Assembly (NCBI GenBank): GCA_021372005.1
Contig: JAJFVC010000031.1
Span: 1 to 43,807 of the forward strand
From: Planctomycetaceae bacterium
GTDB lineage: Bacteria > Planctomycetota > Planctomycetia > Pirellulales > Thermoguttaceae
Direction: 5' to 3'
DNA: 43,807 bases
Made by a program: the position numbers and the translations under genes
Shown here: positions 1 to 6,378 of the stretch, one piece after another
How positions within the stretch are numbered: position 1 is the first letter of the stretch
Layout of the letters: each line of letters starts with the position of its first letter
Notes under the pieces: generated by a model
The model's database searches: none
Told to the model about the DNA's origin: nothing
Seen by the model: the letters and a program-made list of their open reading frames with translations, nothing else

Positions 1-65
1 CTGCGGTTTTCGGCGGCGAGCTGGTCGTTGATTTTCAGAATTTTTTTCGCGGCGACGATTTTCAT
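1..65 (-). CDS. hypB: Hydrogenase nickel incorporation protein HypB, N-terminal fragment
   Basis: Only the first 21 codons lie in the window; the gene runs off the left edge. The minus-strand reading starts with ATG at 65-63 and gives MKIVAAKKILKINDQLAAEN, which resembles the usual N-terminus of HypB, the GTPase that delivers nickel to [NiFe] hydrogenase (family knowledge). The start overlaps the stop codon of hypA by four bases (ATGA), so the two genes are translationally coupled. The GTPase domain cannot be checked here, so the call rests on the N-terminal match and on hypA next door. Confidence 0.8.
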   Translation of the reverse strand, partial: MKIVAAKKILKINDQLAAENR

Positions 66-418
66 GGTGTCGACTCTTCGATTTCAATGGTTTGCAACAA
101 CAGTTCTCTGCCGCCTTCGATGACGATGTCGGCGGCGGCGCAACGGGGACACTGAACCACCAGTTCGTCGATCTCCGTTGGTACGCCGCAGACCCGGCAG
201 CGGCAGACGGCCTTCGGTTCCTCGATCACAATTTCCGCGTGTTCCATCGACGTGTTTTGGGTCAGCAGTTCAAAGGCGAACCGGACCGAGTCGGGATGCA
301 CGCCCGACAGCCGACCGATCGAAAGCGCTAAGCGTCGGACCGGACCGGATTGGCCGGCTTGGTCCACCTCTCGGTTCACCTGGTCGATCAAGGCTTCGAC
401 GATGGAAAGCTCGTGCAT
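62..418 (-). CDS. hypA: Hydrogenase/urease nickel incorporation protein HypA
   Basis: The protein has 118 residues, the normal HypA length. HypA is a nickel metallochaperone that works with HypB to load nickel into [NiFe] hydrogenase. The N-terminus MHELSIVEAL is diagnostic and carries the nickel-binding His2. A zinc site is visible as C74-x2-C77 and C90-x2-C93. An in-frame extension upstream to 532 is rich in Arg and Lys and is not part of the family, so I start at 418. The stop overlaps the hypB start. The pair implies that the organism makes a nickel hydrogenase, whose structural genes are not in this window. Confidence 0.93.
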   Translation of the reverse strand: MHELSIVEALIDQVNREVDQAGQSGPVRRLALSIGRLSGVHPDSVRFAFELLTQNTSMEHAEIVIEEPKAVCRCRVCGVPTEIDELVVQCPRCAAADIVIEGGRELLLQTIEIEESTP

Positions 419-610
419 GACCTTTTCAATATACTTCAGCCATCCGATGTCTTTTCCGGACAGGAGAAAGATTTTTCTTGGGGCACGTCTTCGGAGGCGC
501 TTTCGGAACCGTTTTTTGGGAGGACGGTTCACAAACGAAAATGATCGCTATTTTGGCGGGTTGTGTTGGATGCGCTTTCGAAACGGTTCTATTTTGTTGT
601 GATGGACGGA

Positions 611-958
611 TTAAATAGCTTCGCCGCCGCGCTCGCCGGTTCGGATGCGGATGCAGTCTTCCAAGGGGAGGACGAAAATTTTGCCGTCGCCGATCTCACC
701 GGTCGCGCCGGTGCGGCCGCCGCGCAGGATCGCGTCGATCGTCGGTTGGAGGAATGCCTCGTTGACGGCGATCATCAGTTGCACCTTGCGGACCAGGTTG
801 ACGGAAAACTCATGCCCGCGATAGGCCTCGGTTTGGCCGCGCTGACGGCCGAACCCCTGGACGTCCATCACGGTCAGCCGGAAGACCTCGACGTCGGCCA
901 GGGCCTGTTTGACGGCTTCCAGCCGGTGCGGTTGGATAATGGCGATAATCAGTTTCAC
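611..958 (-). CDS. glnB: PII family nitrogen regulatory protein (Tyr51 replaced by Phe)
   Basis: This 115-residue protein matches PII signal transducers, cytoplasmic trimers that bind ATP/ADP and 2-oxoglutarate and control ammonium transport and assimilation. It begins MKLIIAIIQP and has GFGRQRG at residues 35-41, the T-loop start. The C-terminal part has GDGKIFVLP and IRIRTGE. The start is GTG at 958, with GGAGG six bases upstream (plus-strand 965-969); the open frame extends further but not in family sequence. Residue 51, the tyrosine uridylylated in enterobacterial GlnB/GlnK, is Phe here (YRGHEF). The B-loop region reads TGATGEIGDGK, about three residues longer than in E. coli. There is no amtB or glnA beside it. 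It is read divergently from ruvB. Confidence 0.92.
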   Translation of the reverse strand: MKLIIAIIQPHRLEAVKQALADVEVFRLTVMDVQGFGRQRGQTEAYRGHEFSVNLVRKVQLMIAVNEAFLQPTIDAILRGGRTGATGEIGDGKIFVLPLEDCIRIRTGERGGEAI

Positions 959-1099
959 GGGGCACCTCCACACAAGATAGGATAGCCGAAACCACCCGAT
1001 TCTGCAATCGCGGGGGTGGCGGGCCGGTTTTTTCGCTTTCGACCGCGCTCCTTCGTTCCACGGCGTTTCCCCCCACTCGCCGTGCGTCGACCGGCTCGG

Positions 1100-1105
1100 T
1101 ATACT
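1100..1105 (+). promoter_or_regulatory. Candidate -10 box of ruvB
   Basis: TATACT lies nine bases before the first start codon of ruvB. No ribosome-binding site is visible between it and the GTG/ATG at 1111/1114. If the box is real, transcription starts at or next to the start codon and the message is leaderless. I could not assign a convincing -35 box. Confidence 0.4.
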
Positions 1106-1113
1106 GGCCAGTG

Positions 1114-2142
1114 ATGTCCCGGGAACCAATTCTGCAATCGACGGCGGACTATAAGGACGACGACCGCGATTTGCGTCCGCAACGGATGCAAGACATGGTC
1201 GGTCAACGGGAGGTGTACGCGCGGCTGGAGATCGCGGTGGACGCGGCCGCGAAGCGCGGAGAGCCGTTGGGGCACATTCTGTTCGACGGACCGCCCGGCT
1301 TGGGCAAGACCACGTTCGCCATGTGCATTCCGCGCGATTTGGGCGTCGGGTTTCAGATCGCCAGCGGCGCGGCGTTGGCCGCCCCGAAGGATGTGATCCC
1401 GTATCTGACCAACGCCGAAGAGCGTTCCGTGCTGTTCATCGACGAGATCCATCGGCTGCCCAAGGCGGTCGAGGAGTTTTTGTATCCGGCGATGGAGGAT
1501 TTTCGGGTCGATCTGACATTGGGCGAGGGCATGAACGCCCGGACGATCAACATGCCGTTGAAGCCGTTTACGCTCATCGGGGCGACGACCCGGTCGGGCC
1601 TGCTTTCGGCGCCGCTGCGCGACCGGTTTCAAATGCGCGAGCACCTCGATTTTTACACGATCGAGGAGTTATCCGAAATTGTCCGTCGCAATGCAAGAAA
1701 GTTGCAGGTCGAGATCGCCGACGCGGCGGCCGAGGAGATCGCCCATCGAAGCCGCGGCACGCCCCGGCTGGCGAACAATCGGCTGCGCTGGGTCCGCGAC
1801 TATGCGTTGAGCCGGGCCGACGGGCGGATCACCTTGCCGGTGGCCCGCGACGCACTGGAGATGCAAGGCATTGATCCGCGGGGGCTCGATCCCCAGGACC
1901 GGAAGTATCTGGAGACGATCGCCCGGGTGTTCGGCGGCGGGCCGGTTGGCGTCGAGGCGGTGGCCCACACGATGAATCTCGCCCCGGACACGCTGATCGA
2001 CGAGGTCGAGCCGTATCTGTTGCGGAGCGAACTGGTGGTGCGGACGCCGCGGGGTCGCCGATTGACGGTCGCCGCGTTCGAGCATCTGGGCATCTCGCCG
2101 ACATCCGAGTCGCCGGGGCTCGGCCAGCGATCGTTTTTCTAA
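1114..2142 (+). CDS. ruvB: Holliday junction branch migration helicase RuvB
   Basis: RuvB is the AAA+ hexameric motor that, with RuvA, drives branch migration of Holliday junctions in recombinational repair. The 342-residue length is normal. Walker A is GPPGLGKTT at residues 59-67, Walker B is LFIDEIH at 107-113, and the sensor region ATTRSGLLSAPLRDRF follows. The C-terminal winged helix contains the ID.RGLD element. The sensor-2 stretch reads GTPRLANNRLRWVRDYA instead of the common IANRLLRRVRD. GTG at 1111 is an alternative start three bases upstream. ruvA and ruvC are not adjacent. The gene is divergent from the PII gene. Confidence 0.96.
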   Translation: MSREPILQSTADYKDDDRDLRPQRMQDMVGQREVYARLEIAVDAAAKRGEPLGHILFDGPPGLGKTTFAMCIPRDLGVGFQIASGAALAAPKDVIPYLTNAEERSVLFIDEIHRLPKAVEEFLYPAMEDFRVDLTLGEGMNARTINMPLKPFTLIGATTRSGLLSAPLRDRFQMREHLDFYTIEELSEIVRRNARKLQVEIADAAAEEIAHRSRGTPRLANNRLRWVRDYALSRADGRITLPVARDALEMQGIDPRGLDPQDRKYLETIARVFGGGPVGVEAVAHTMNLAPDTLIDEVEPYLLRSELVVRTPRGRRLTVAAFEHLGISPTSESPGLGQRSFF

Positions 2143-2215
2143 GGGTGTCCCGGCGAAGAACACAGGCGTCTTTTTCAAACCCAGTGGTCGCAACGTGATA
2201 CGCTCGACAGAGGGA

Positions 2216-2243
2216 TTGCCGGGATATGTCGTAGTGCTACAAT
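2216..2243 (+). promoter_or_regulatory. Sigma-70-like promoter of the STAS gene
   Basis: TTGCCG (2216-2221) and TACAAT (2238-2243) are separated by 16 bases. They lie about 60 bases upstream of the STAS start, in a gap where ruvB has already ended. Confidence 0.5.
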
Positions 2244-2304
2244 AAGAGCCGGACGAACTTTTCTCGTGTGTCGCGTGCATCACAACGTCCAAGGAGGAAA
2301 CGTC

Positions 2305-2685
2305 ATGTTGACGATCGCTCCTAGCTCTAGGTTGGACGTGCAACGTGGTCCGGACTGGCTTTTGGTCCGAGTGCGAAATCCCGAGTTGGAGGATTTCGAC
2401 GTCTCCGATTTGGCGGATCGTTTGTGGGGGCTGCTGCAACAGCACTTTACGTATCGGCTGGTGCTGGACATGAACGAGCTGCCCAGGTTCGATCGCGAGT
2501 TGATCGAACAGTTAAGCCGGTTGTATCGCCGGATCGCAGAGCACGACGGAGTGATGCGGTTGTGCGGTTTGTCGTCGAAGAGCCGCCGAATTTGGCACGC
2601 GTGTCATTTGGACACGGAGTTGCCGCCCTACGAAGATCGGGAGGCGGCCGTCATGGGGCAGAGCAGACCGACGCAACCGCGCTGA
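2305..2685 (+). CDS. STAS domain protein, anti-sigma-factor-antagonist-like
   Basis: The 126-residue protein is a single STAS domain, the fold of anti-anti-sigma factors of the SpoIIAA/RsbV type, which bind anti-sigma kinases in the cytoplasm. Recognisable parts are the central strand YRLVLDMNELPRFD (50-63), the following helix, and the strand GVMRLCGLS (82-90) with the late motif REAAVMG. In active antagonists a Ser or Thr sits at the start of the helix; here the stretch is LPRFDRELIEQL, with no Ser or Thr. The start is set by AAGGAGG at 2291-2297, seven bases before ATG 2305; an upstream in-frame start at 2266 has no such site. No partner kinase gene is nearby, so its target is unknown. Confidence 0.75.
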   Translation: MLTIAPSSRLDVQRGPDWLLVRVRNPELEDFDVSDLADRLWGLLQQHFTYRLVLDMNELPRFDRELIEQLSRLYRRIAEHDGVMRLCGLSSKSRRIWHACHLDTELPPYEDREAAVMGQSRPTQPR

Positions 2686-2795
2686 TGGGTTGGTCGCGGG
2701 GGGAACCGTCCCTTTGGGACGTCGGCGGGGTGCGAAGTTTCTCGTCCACAGGGGCTGTTCCCCGCGGGGGACGGCGCGCAAACTAGGGCGCATTT

Positions 2796-2866
2796 CACAA
2801 ACTTGTAGCGTGTCGATCGCTTTCGGAACCGCAGAATCACGCCGCCGATAACGCTACACGTTTGTG
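2796..2866. repeat. Inverted repeat with 16-base arms
   Basis: CACAAACTTGTAGCGT (2796-2811) faces ACGCTACACGTTTGTG (2851-2866), which is its reverse complement at 15 of 16 positions, with a 39-base spacer. A second, overlapping pairing is possible between GCGTGTCG (2808-2815) and CGACACGC (2867-2874). It lies between the convergent STAS gene and serA. It could be a folding RNA end, a recombination or protein-binding site, or a small mobile palindromic element. Confidence 0.6.
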
Positions 2867-2877
2867 CGACACGCACT

Positions 2878-2922
2878 AAAAAACAACACGCCGTCCGACC
2901 CAGTCGAGAGCCGAACGGCGTG
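2878..2922 (-). terminator. Rho-independent terminator of serA
   Basis: On the minus strand an 8-base stem (CACGCCGT at 2887-2894 pairing with ACGGCGTG at 2915-2922) is followed by a run of T interrupted by a single G (plus-strand A run 2878-2883). It starts about 30 bases after the serA stop codon. The loop contains a smaller CGAC/GTCG stem. Confidence 0.8.
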
Positions 2923-2950
2923 GAGTGTTCTTTGCGTTGGTCGCGTCGGA

Positions 2951-4579
2951 TCAACCGGCCAGCCAAGAAGGCATTTCGCCGGCGCCCGGCAGCTTCACGA
3001 CCCAGGCTCGCGTAACTTCGTCCATCGCCAACACGTCGGCCAGCGCTTCGGCCGGCGGCGCGGAATCGAGCGACAGGATGCCGATGGCGTCGCCGCCGGG
3101 TTGATCCGTCGCGCGGCCCACCGACATCTGCGCGATGTTGACCTTGTGGCGGCCGAAGATGCTGCCCACCTTGCCGATGACGCCCGGCGTGTCGCGATGG
3201 GCGAAGATCAGCAGGACGCCGTCCAAATAGCTTTCCAGCCTGCAGTGGCCTTTTTGGACCAGGCGCGGCATGTTGTTGCCGAACAGCGTGCCCGAGGCGA
3301 TCGAGGTCTTTTTGTCCGTCACCACTTCGGCGGTGATCATCGAGCTGAAATCGCCGACGTCGGTATTGCGCTCTTCAACCAGTTCGATGCCGCGTTCGCG
3401 GAGCAGCATTCCCGCGTTGACGATGTTTACGCCGGTGGCCAGCGCGTGTTCGAGCAGGCCGGCCGCGAACGCCGACGACAGCAGCCGCGTGCCCTTCTTG
3501 GCCACCTCGCCCTTATAGCTCAACCGGCAGCGGGTCGGAGCGCTGTGGTCCATCTGGGCCAATAGCAAACCGAGCCGGTAGGCGACGTTCAGATAGCCGC
3601 GCAGCTCGGCCAGCGTTTTGGGATCCAGCGGCGACATGTTGACCGACTGCTTGATCGCTCCGGTGGCGAAGAAGTCGATCAGCAGCTCGGCGGCCTCGAC
3701 GGCCACGCTGGTTTGGGCCTCGGCGGTGCTGGCGCCCAAGTGCGGAGTGCAAAGCACGCCCGGCATGCCGAACAACGGATTGCTCGTGCATGGCTCTTCG
3801 GGATAAACGTCCAAGGCCACGCCGGCGATCTGTCCGCTCTTGAGCCCTTCGGCCAGCGCGGCTTCGTCGTAGATGCCGCCGCGGGCGCAGTTGATCAGCC
3901 GGGCGCCCTTCTTGAGCATTTGCACTTCGGCCGGACCGATCAGATTGCGCGTGGCGTCGTTCAGCGGGGTGTGGACGGTCAGATAGTCGACCATCGGCAG
4001 GATTTCCTTGACCGACTCATAGGTGACGATGCCGAGCTCTTTGGCCCGGGCGCTGGGCAGGAAGGGATCGAAGCCGACCACCTTCATTTCGAGGCCCAAG
4101 GCGCGGGTCGCCACGGCCTGTCCGACGCGGCCGAGGCCGACGATGCCCAACGTTTTGCCGGCCAGTTGCACGCCCATGAATTTCTTGCGATCCCAACGAC
4201 CCTCGACCAGACTCTGGTTGGCGTTGGCGACGTTGCGCGACATGCCCAACATCAGGGCGATCGTGTGTTCGGCGGTCGAGACGGTGTTGCCGCCAGGGGT
4301 GTTCATCACGACGATGCCTTGCCGGGTGGCGGCTTGCGTGTCGATGTTGTCTACGCCGACGCCGGCCCGGGCGATCGCGCGGAGCCGCGTGTTGCCTTGC
4401 AGCACGTCGGCGGTGATTTTGACGCCGCTGCGGCAGATCGCGCCGTCGGCCTCGAGCAACGCATTGCGCAGATCCGCGCCCTTCAGGCCGGTGCGCACCT
4501 CCACCTCCAGATTGGCCGCCGACTCCAACAGATTAAGACCGTCCTTCGACAATTCATCGAGTACCAGAATCTTGGGCAT
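2951..4579 (-). CDS. serA: D-3-phosphoglycerate dehydrogenase
   Basis: SerA oxidises 3-phosphoglycerate to 3-phosphohydroxypyruvate with NAD+, the first step of serine synthesis. The 542-residue protein is the long form: catalytic and NAD-binding domains (about 1-315), an intervening domain, and a C-terminal ACT domain (about 458-535) for feedback control. The Rossmann motif is GLGRVG at 148-153. Catalytic residues are visible as R233 (NCARGG), the acidic pair in VYPEEP (259-263) and H280 (CTPHLGAS). A purine-rich site (GAAAGGA) lies about ten bases before the ATG. It follows the aminotransferase gene by 40 bases and ends in a clear terminator, so the two genes form a serine-biosynthesis operon. 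Confidence 0.96.
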   Translation of the reverse strand: MPKILVLDELSKDGLNLLESAANLEVEVRTGLKGADLRNALLEADGAICRSGVKITADVLQGNTRLRAIARAGVGVDNIDTQAATRQGIVVMNTPGGNTVSTAEHTIALMLGMSRNVANANQSLVEGRWDRKKFMGVQLAGKTLGIVGLGRVGQAVATRALGLEMKVVGFDPFLPSARAKELGIVTYESVKEILPMVDYLTVHTPLNDATRNLIGPAEVQMLKKGARLINCARGGIYDEAALAEGLKSGQIAGVALDVYPEEPCTSNPLFGMPGVLCTPHLGASTAEAQTSVAVEAAELLIDFFATGAIKQSVNMSPLDPKTLAELRGYLNVAYRLGLLLAQMDHSAPTRCRLSYKGEVAKKGTRLLSSAFAAGLLEHALATGVNIVNAGMLLRERGIELVEERNTDVGDFSSMITAEVVTDKKTSIASGTLFGNNMPRLVQKGHCRLESYLDGVLLIFAHRDTPGVIGKVGSIFGRHKVNIAQMSVGRATDQPGGDAIGILSLDSAPPAEALADVLAMDEVTRAWVVKLPGAGEMPSWLAG

Positions 4580-4619
4580 GCTCGTTCTATTTCCTTTCTA
4601 ACAAGATGAGATCCATGCT

Positions 4620-5753
4620 CTATTGGGCCAACACCCGACTGGCGGCCGCGACGCCTGTTCCTAGCTTAACGTTTTGCCCCGCTTCGGCAAGTGCCAGCTC
4701 CAACGCTGCCACGGTCGACACGATGTCCAATTCGTCGACGAGGCCCATGTGGGCGATGCGAAAGATCCGCCCCTTCCACGGACCCTGACCGCCGGCGAAC
4801 TTCAATCCGAACCGCCCTTCCAACCGCTGCAAAAACGCCCGGCCATCCACTCCTTCGGGGAGGAAGACCGCCGTCATGCCGTCGGCCGGTCGAGCGGCGG
4901 CCAACCGCAGGCCTAGCGTCTCGACGCCCGCCCGCAATGCCTGGGCCAGACGCCGCGACTCGGCCCAAATCCGCTCGATTCCGACGGCCTGGATTTTTCG
5001 GAGGCTTTCGACCAACGCCCGAACCAACGGGATGGCCGGCGTGTACGGCGTGTCCGAATCGGCCAACGCCTTGCGATAGGCCATCAGATCGAAATAAAAC
5101 GCCGGACGTTGAATCGACTCGATCCGTCGCCACGCGGCGGGACTAATGGCCAAAAACGCCAGGCCCGGCGGCGTCATCAACGCCTTTTGCGAGCCGACGG
5201 CCAGCAGGTCGATGCCCCAGGCGTCCGTCCGGCATTCCATCACGCCGACGCCGCTGATCCCGTCGACGACCAGCAGGGCAGGGCTGGGCCCGACGACCCG
5301 GCCGATTGCCTCGATGTCGTGGCCCACGCCCGTGCTGGTTTCCAGCAGCGTCGTGAACACGGCGGCGATGTCCGGGTGTTGTTCGAGCCGCCGGGCGACC
5401 TCATCCGCCTGAAACGCTTCGCCCCAGGGGACTTCGTAGCGAACGACCTCGATGCCGAACACTTCGCAGAGTTTTCGCCACCGCTCGGCGAACTTGCCCG
5501 ACTCCAGCACCAACGCCTTGCCGCCGCGAGGCACCGCGTTGACCACGGCGGCTTCCATGGCTCCGGTTCCGGAGCTGGTCAGAATGGCCACGTCGTTTTG
5601 GGTGGCCAGCACGTGTTTCAGGCCGGCCTGGGCCTCGGCCAGCAGTTTGCGGAACTCGGGCGTCCGGTGGTGCGACATTTGCCGGGCCATGCCGAGCAAC
5701 GCCGACTCGGGCACTTCGGTCGGACCGGGGGTCATTAATCGAGGTTTGGGCAT
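4620..5753 (-). CDS. Class V aminotransferase, probable phosphoserine-forming transaminase
   Basis: The 377-residue protein belongs to the PLP-dependent class V family (alanine-glyoxylate/serine-pyruvate type). It starts with PKPRLMTPGPTEVP, has the cofactor-contact stretch TSSGTGAMEA (59-68), D164 in VVDGISG, and K190 in GSQKALMTPPG as the likely Schiff-base lysine. The neighbour serA makes 3-phosphohydroxypyruvate, so I infer that this enzyme transaminates it to phosphoserine in place of a classical SerC. A role with glyoxylate or alanine cannot be excluded. The upstream extension to 5867 is outside the family and overlaps the likely promoter, so I start at 5753. Confidence 0.85.
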   Translation of the reverse strand: MPKPRLMTPGPTEVPESALLGMARQMSHHRTPEFRKLLAEAQAGLKHVLATQNDVAILTSSGTGAMEAAVVNAVPRGGKALVLESGKFAERWRKLCEVFGIEVVRYEVPWGEAFQADEVARRLEQHPDIAAVFTTLLETSTGVGHDIEAIGRVVGPSPALLVVDGISGVGVMECRTDAWGIDLLAVGSQKALMTPPGLAFLAISPAAWRRIESIQRPAFYFDLMAYRKALADSDTPYTPAIPLVRALVESLRKIQAVGIERIWAESRRLAQALRAGVETLGLRLAAARPADGMTAVFLPEGVDGRAFLQRLEGRFGLKFAGGQGPWKGRIFRIAHMGLVDELDIVSTVAALELALAEAGQNVKLGTGVAAASRVLAQ

Positions 5754-5865
5754 CGGCGGCAATCGAGCGGTCAATGGTTTAAGAGAATCGAAGGGCAGGG
5801 GGGCGAAACTTGAGCGGTGTTCGAGTATTTGCGTCGCGGCCCGAATTCCCGTTTTCAAAATCGCC

Positions 5866-5893
5866 ATTGTGCGGAATTATTGTTCCACGGCAA
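5866..5893 (-). promoter_or_regulatory. Sigma-70-like promoter of the aminotransferase-serA operon
   Basis: On the minus strand TTGCCG (5893-5888) and CACAAT (5871-5866) are separated by 16 bases. Transcription would begin about 105 bases before the chosen aminotransferase start. Confidence 0.45.
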
Positions 5894-5908
5894 GCGGCGC
5901 GTTTTGTG

Positions 5909-6178
5909 CTAGGGGCGTCCAAGATCCGTCGGCTCCTCGTCGTTGGACGCCTCATTGAGAGCTCGAAGCGACAGCGTGAGCACCAGGCTGATCAGATCGA
6001 TCGCCCAAACCAGGCCGAACGCCAACGCGATCCGGGCCAACACACCCCCGCCGGCGGCATCGCCCATCGAGCTCAGCAGGGTGGACACACCCAGCGTTAC
6101 GCACAAGACGATCGGCAAGAAAAACGCCCCGATCGAAAGCCAAACGATCACGCGACGTGGAATGATGGGGTGTTGCAT
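5909..6178 (-). CDS. Small two-helix membrane protein, unknown function
   Basis: The 89-residue protein has two hydrophobic segments: about 10-35 (VIVWLSIGAFFLPIVLCVTL) and about 47-70 (LARIALAFGLVWAIDLISLV). They are joined by a short Gly/Ser-rich turn and followed by an acidic tail, so it should be an inner-membrane protein. I recognise no family. It sits upstream of the aminotransferase on the same strand but about 155 bases away, with a candidate promoter between, so co-transcription is uncertain. An AGGAG lies 18 bases before the ATG, too far to be a typical ribosome-binding site. Confidence 0.6.
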   Translation of the reverse strand: MQHPIIPRRVIVWLSIGAFFLPIVLCVTLGVSTLLSSMGDAAGGGVLARIALAFGLVWAIDLISLVLTLSLRALNEASNDEEPTDLGRP

Positions 6179-6378
6179 GGTCCAGTTCTGCTAGTTCTCC
6201 TAATTTTGCTGGTCGGCAGGCTCGCTGTCAATATGCCCAAACTGTAGGTCCGTCGGCCAACCGGTTGGGTTTTTCGCGTGTCCGCCCAGGTGGTTCGGTT
6301 CAGGTTGCTTTTCCTGGGATCTCGGATGAAAATGAAGGAAGCCTATTCGCCGAGCCTGTTTTTCCAAGAAAAGCCTTC

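Noticed and set aside
506..530. GAACCG/CGGTTC stem between the PII gene and hypA
   Set aside because: Only six base pairs with no T run on either strand; it is not a convincing terminator.
6185..6211. Three similar 9-mers (GTTCTGCTA, GTTCTCCTA, ATTTTGCTG)
   Set aside because: Short and too degenerate to support as a repeat.
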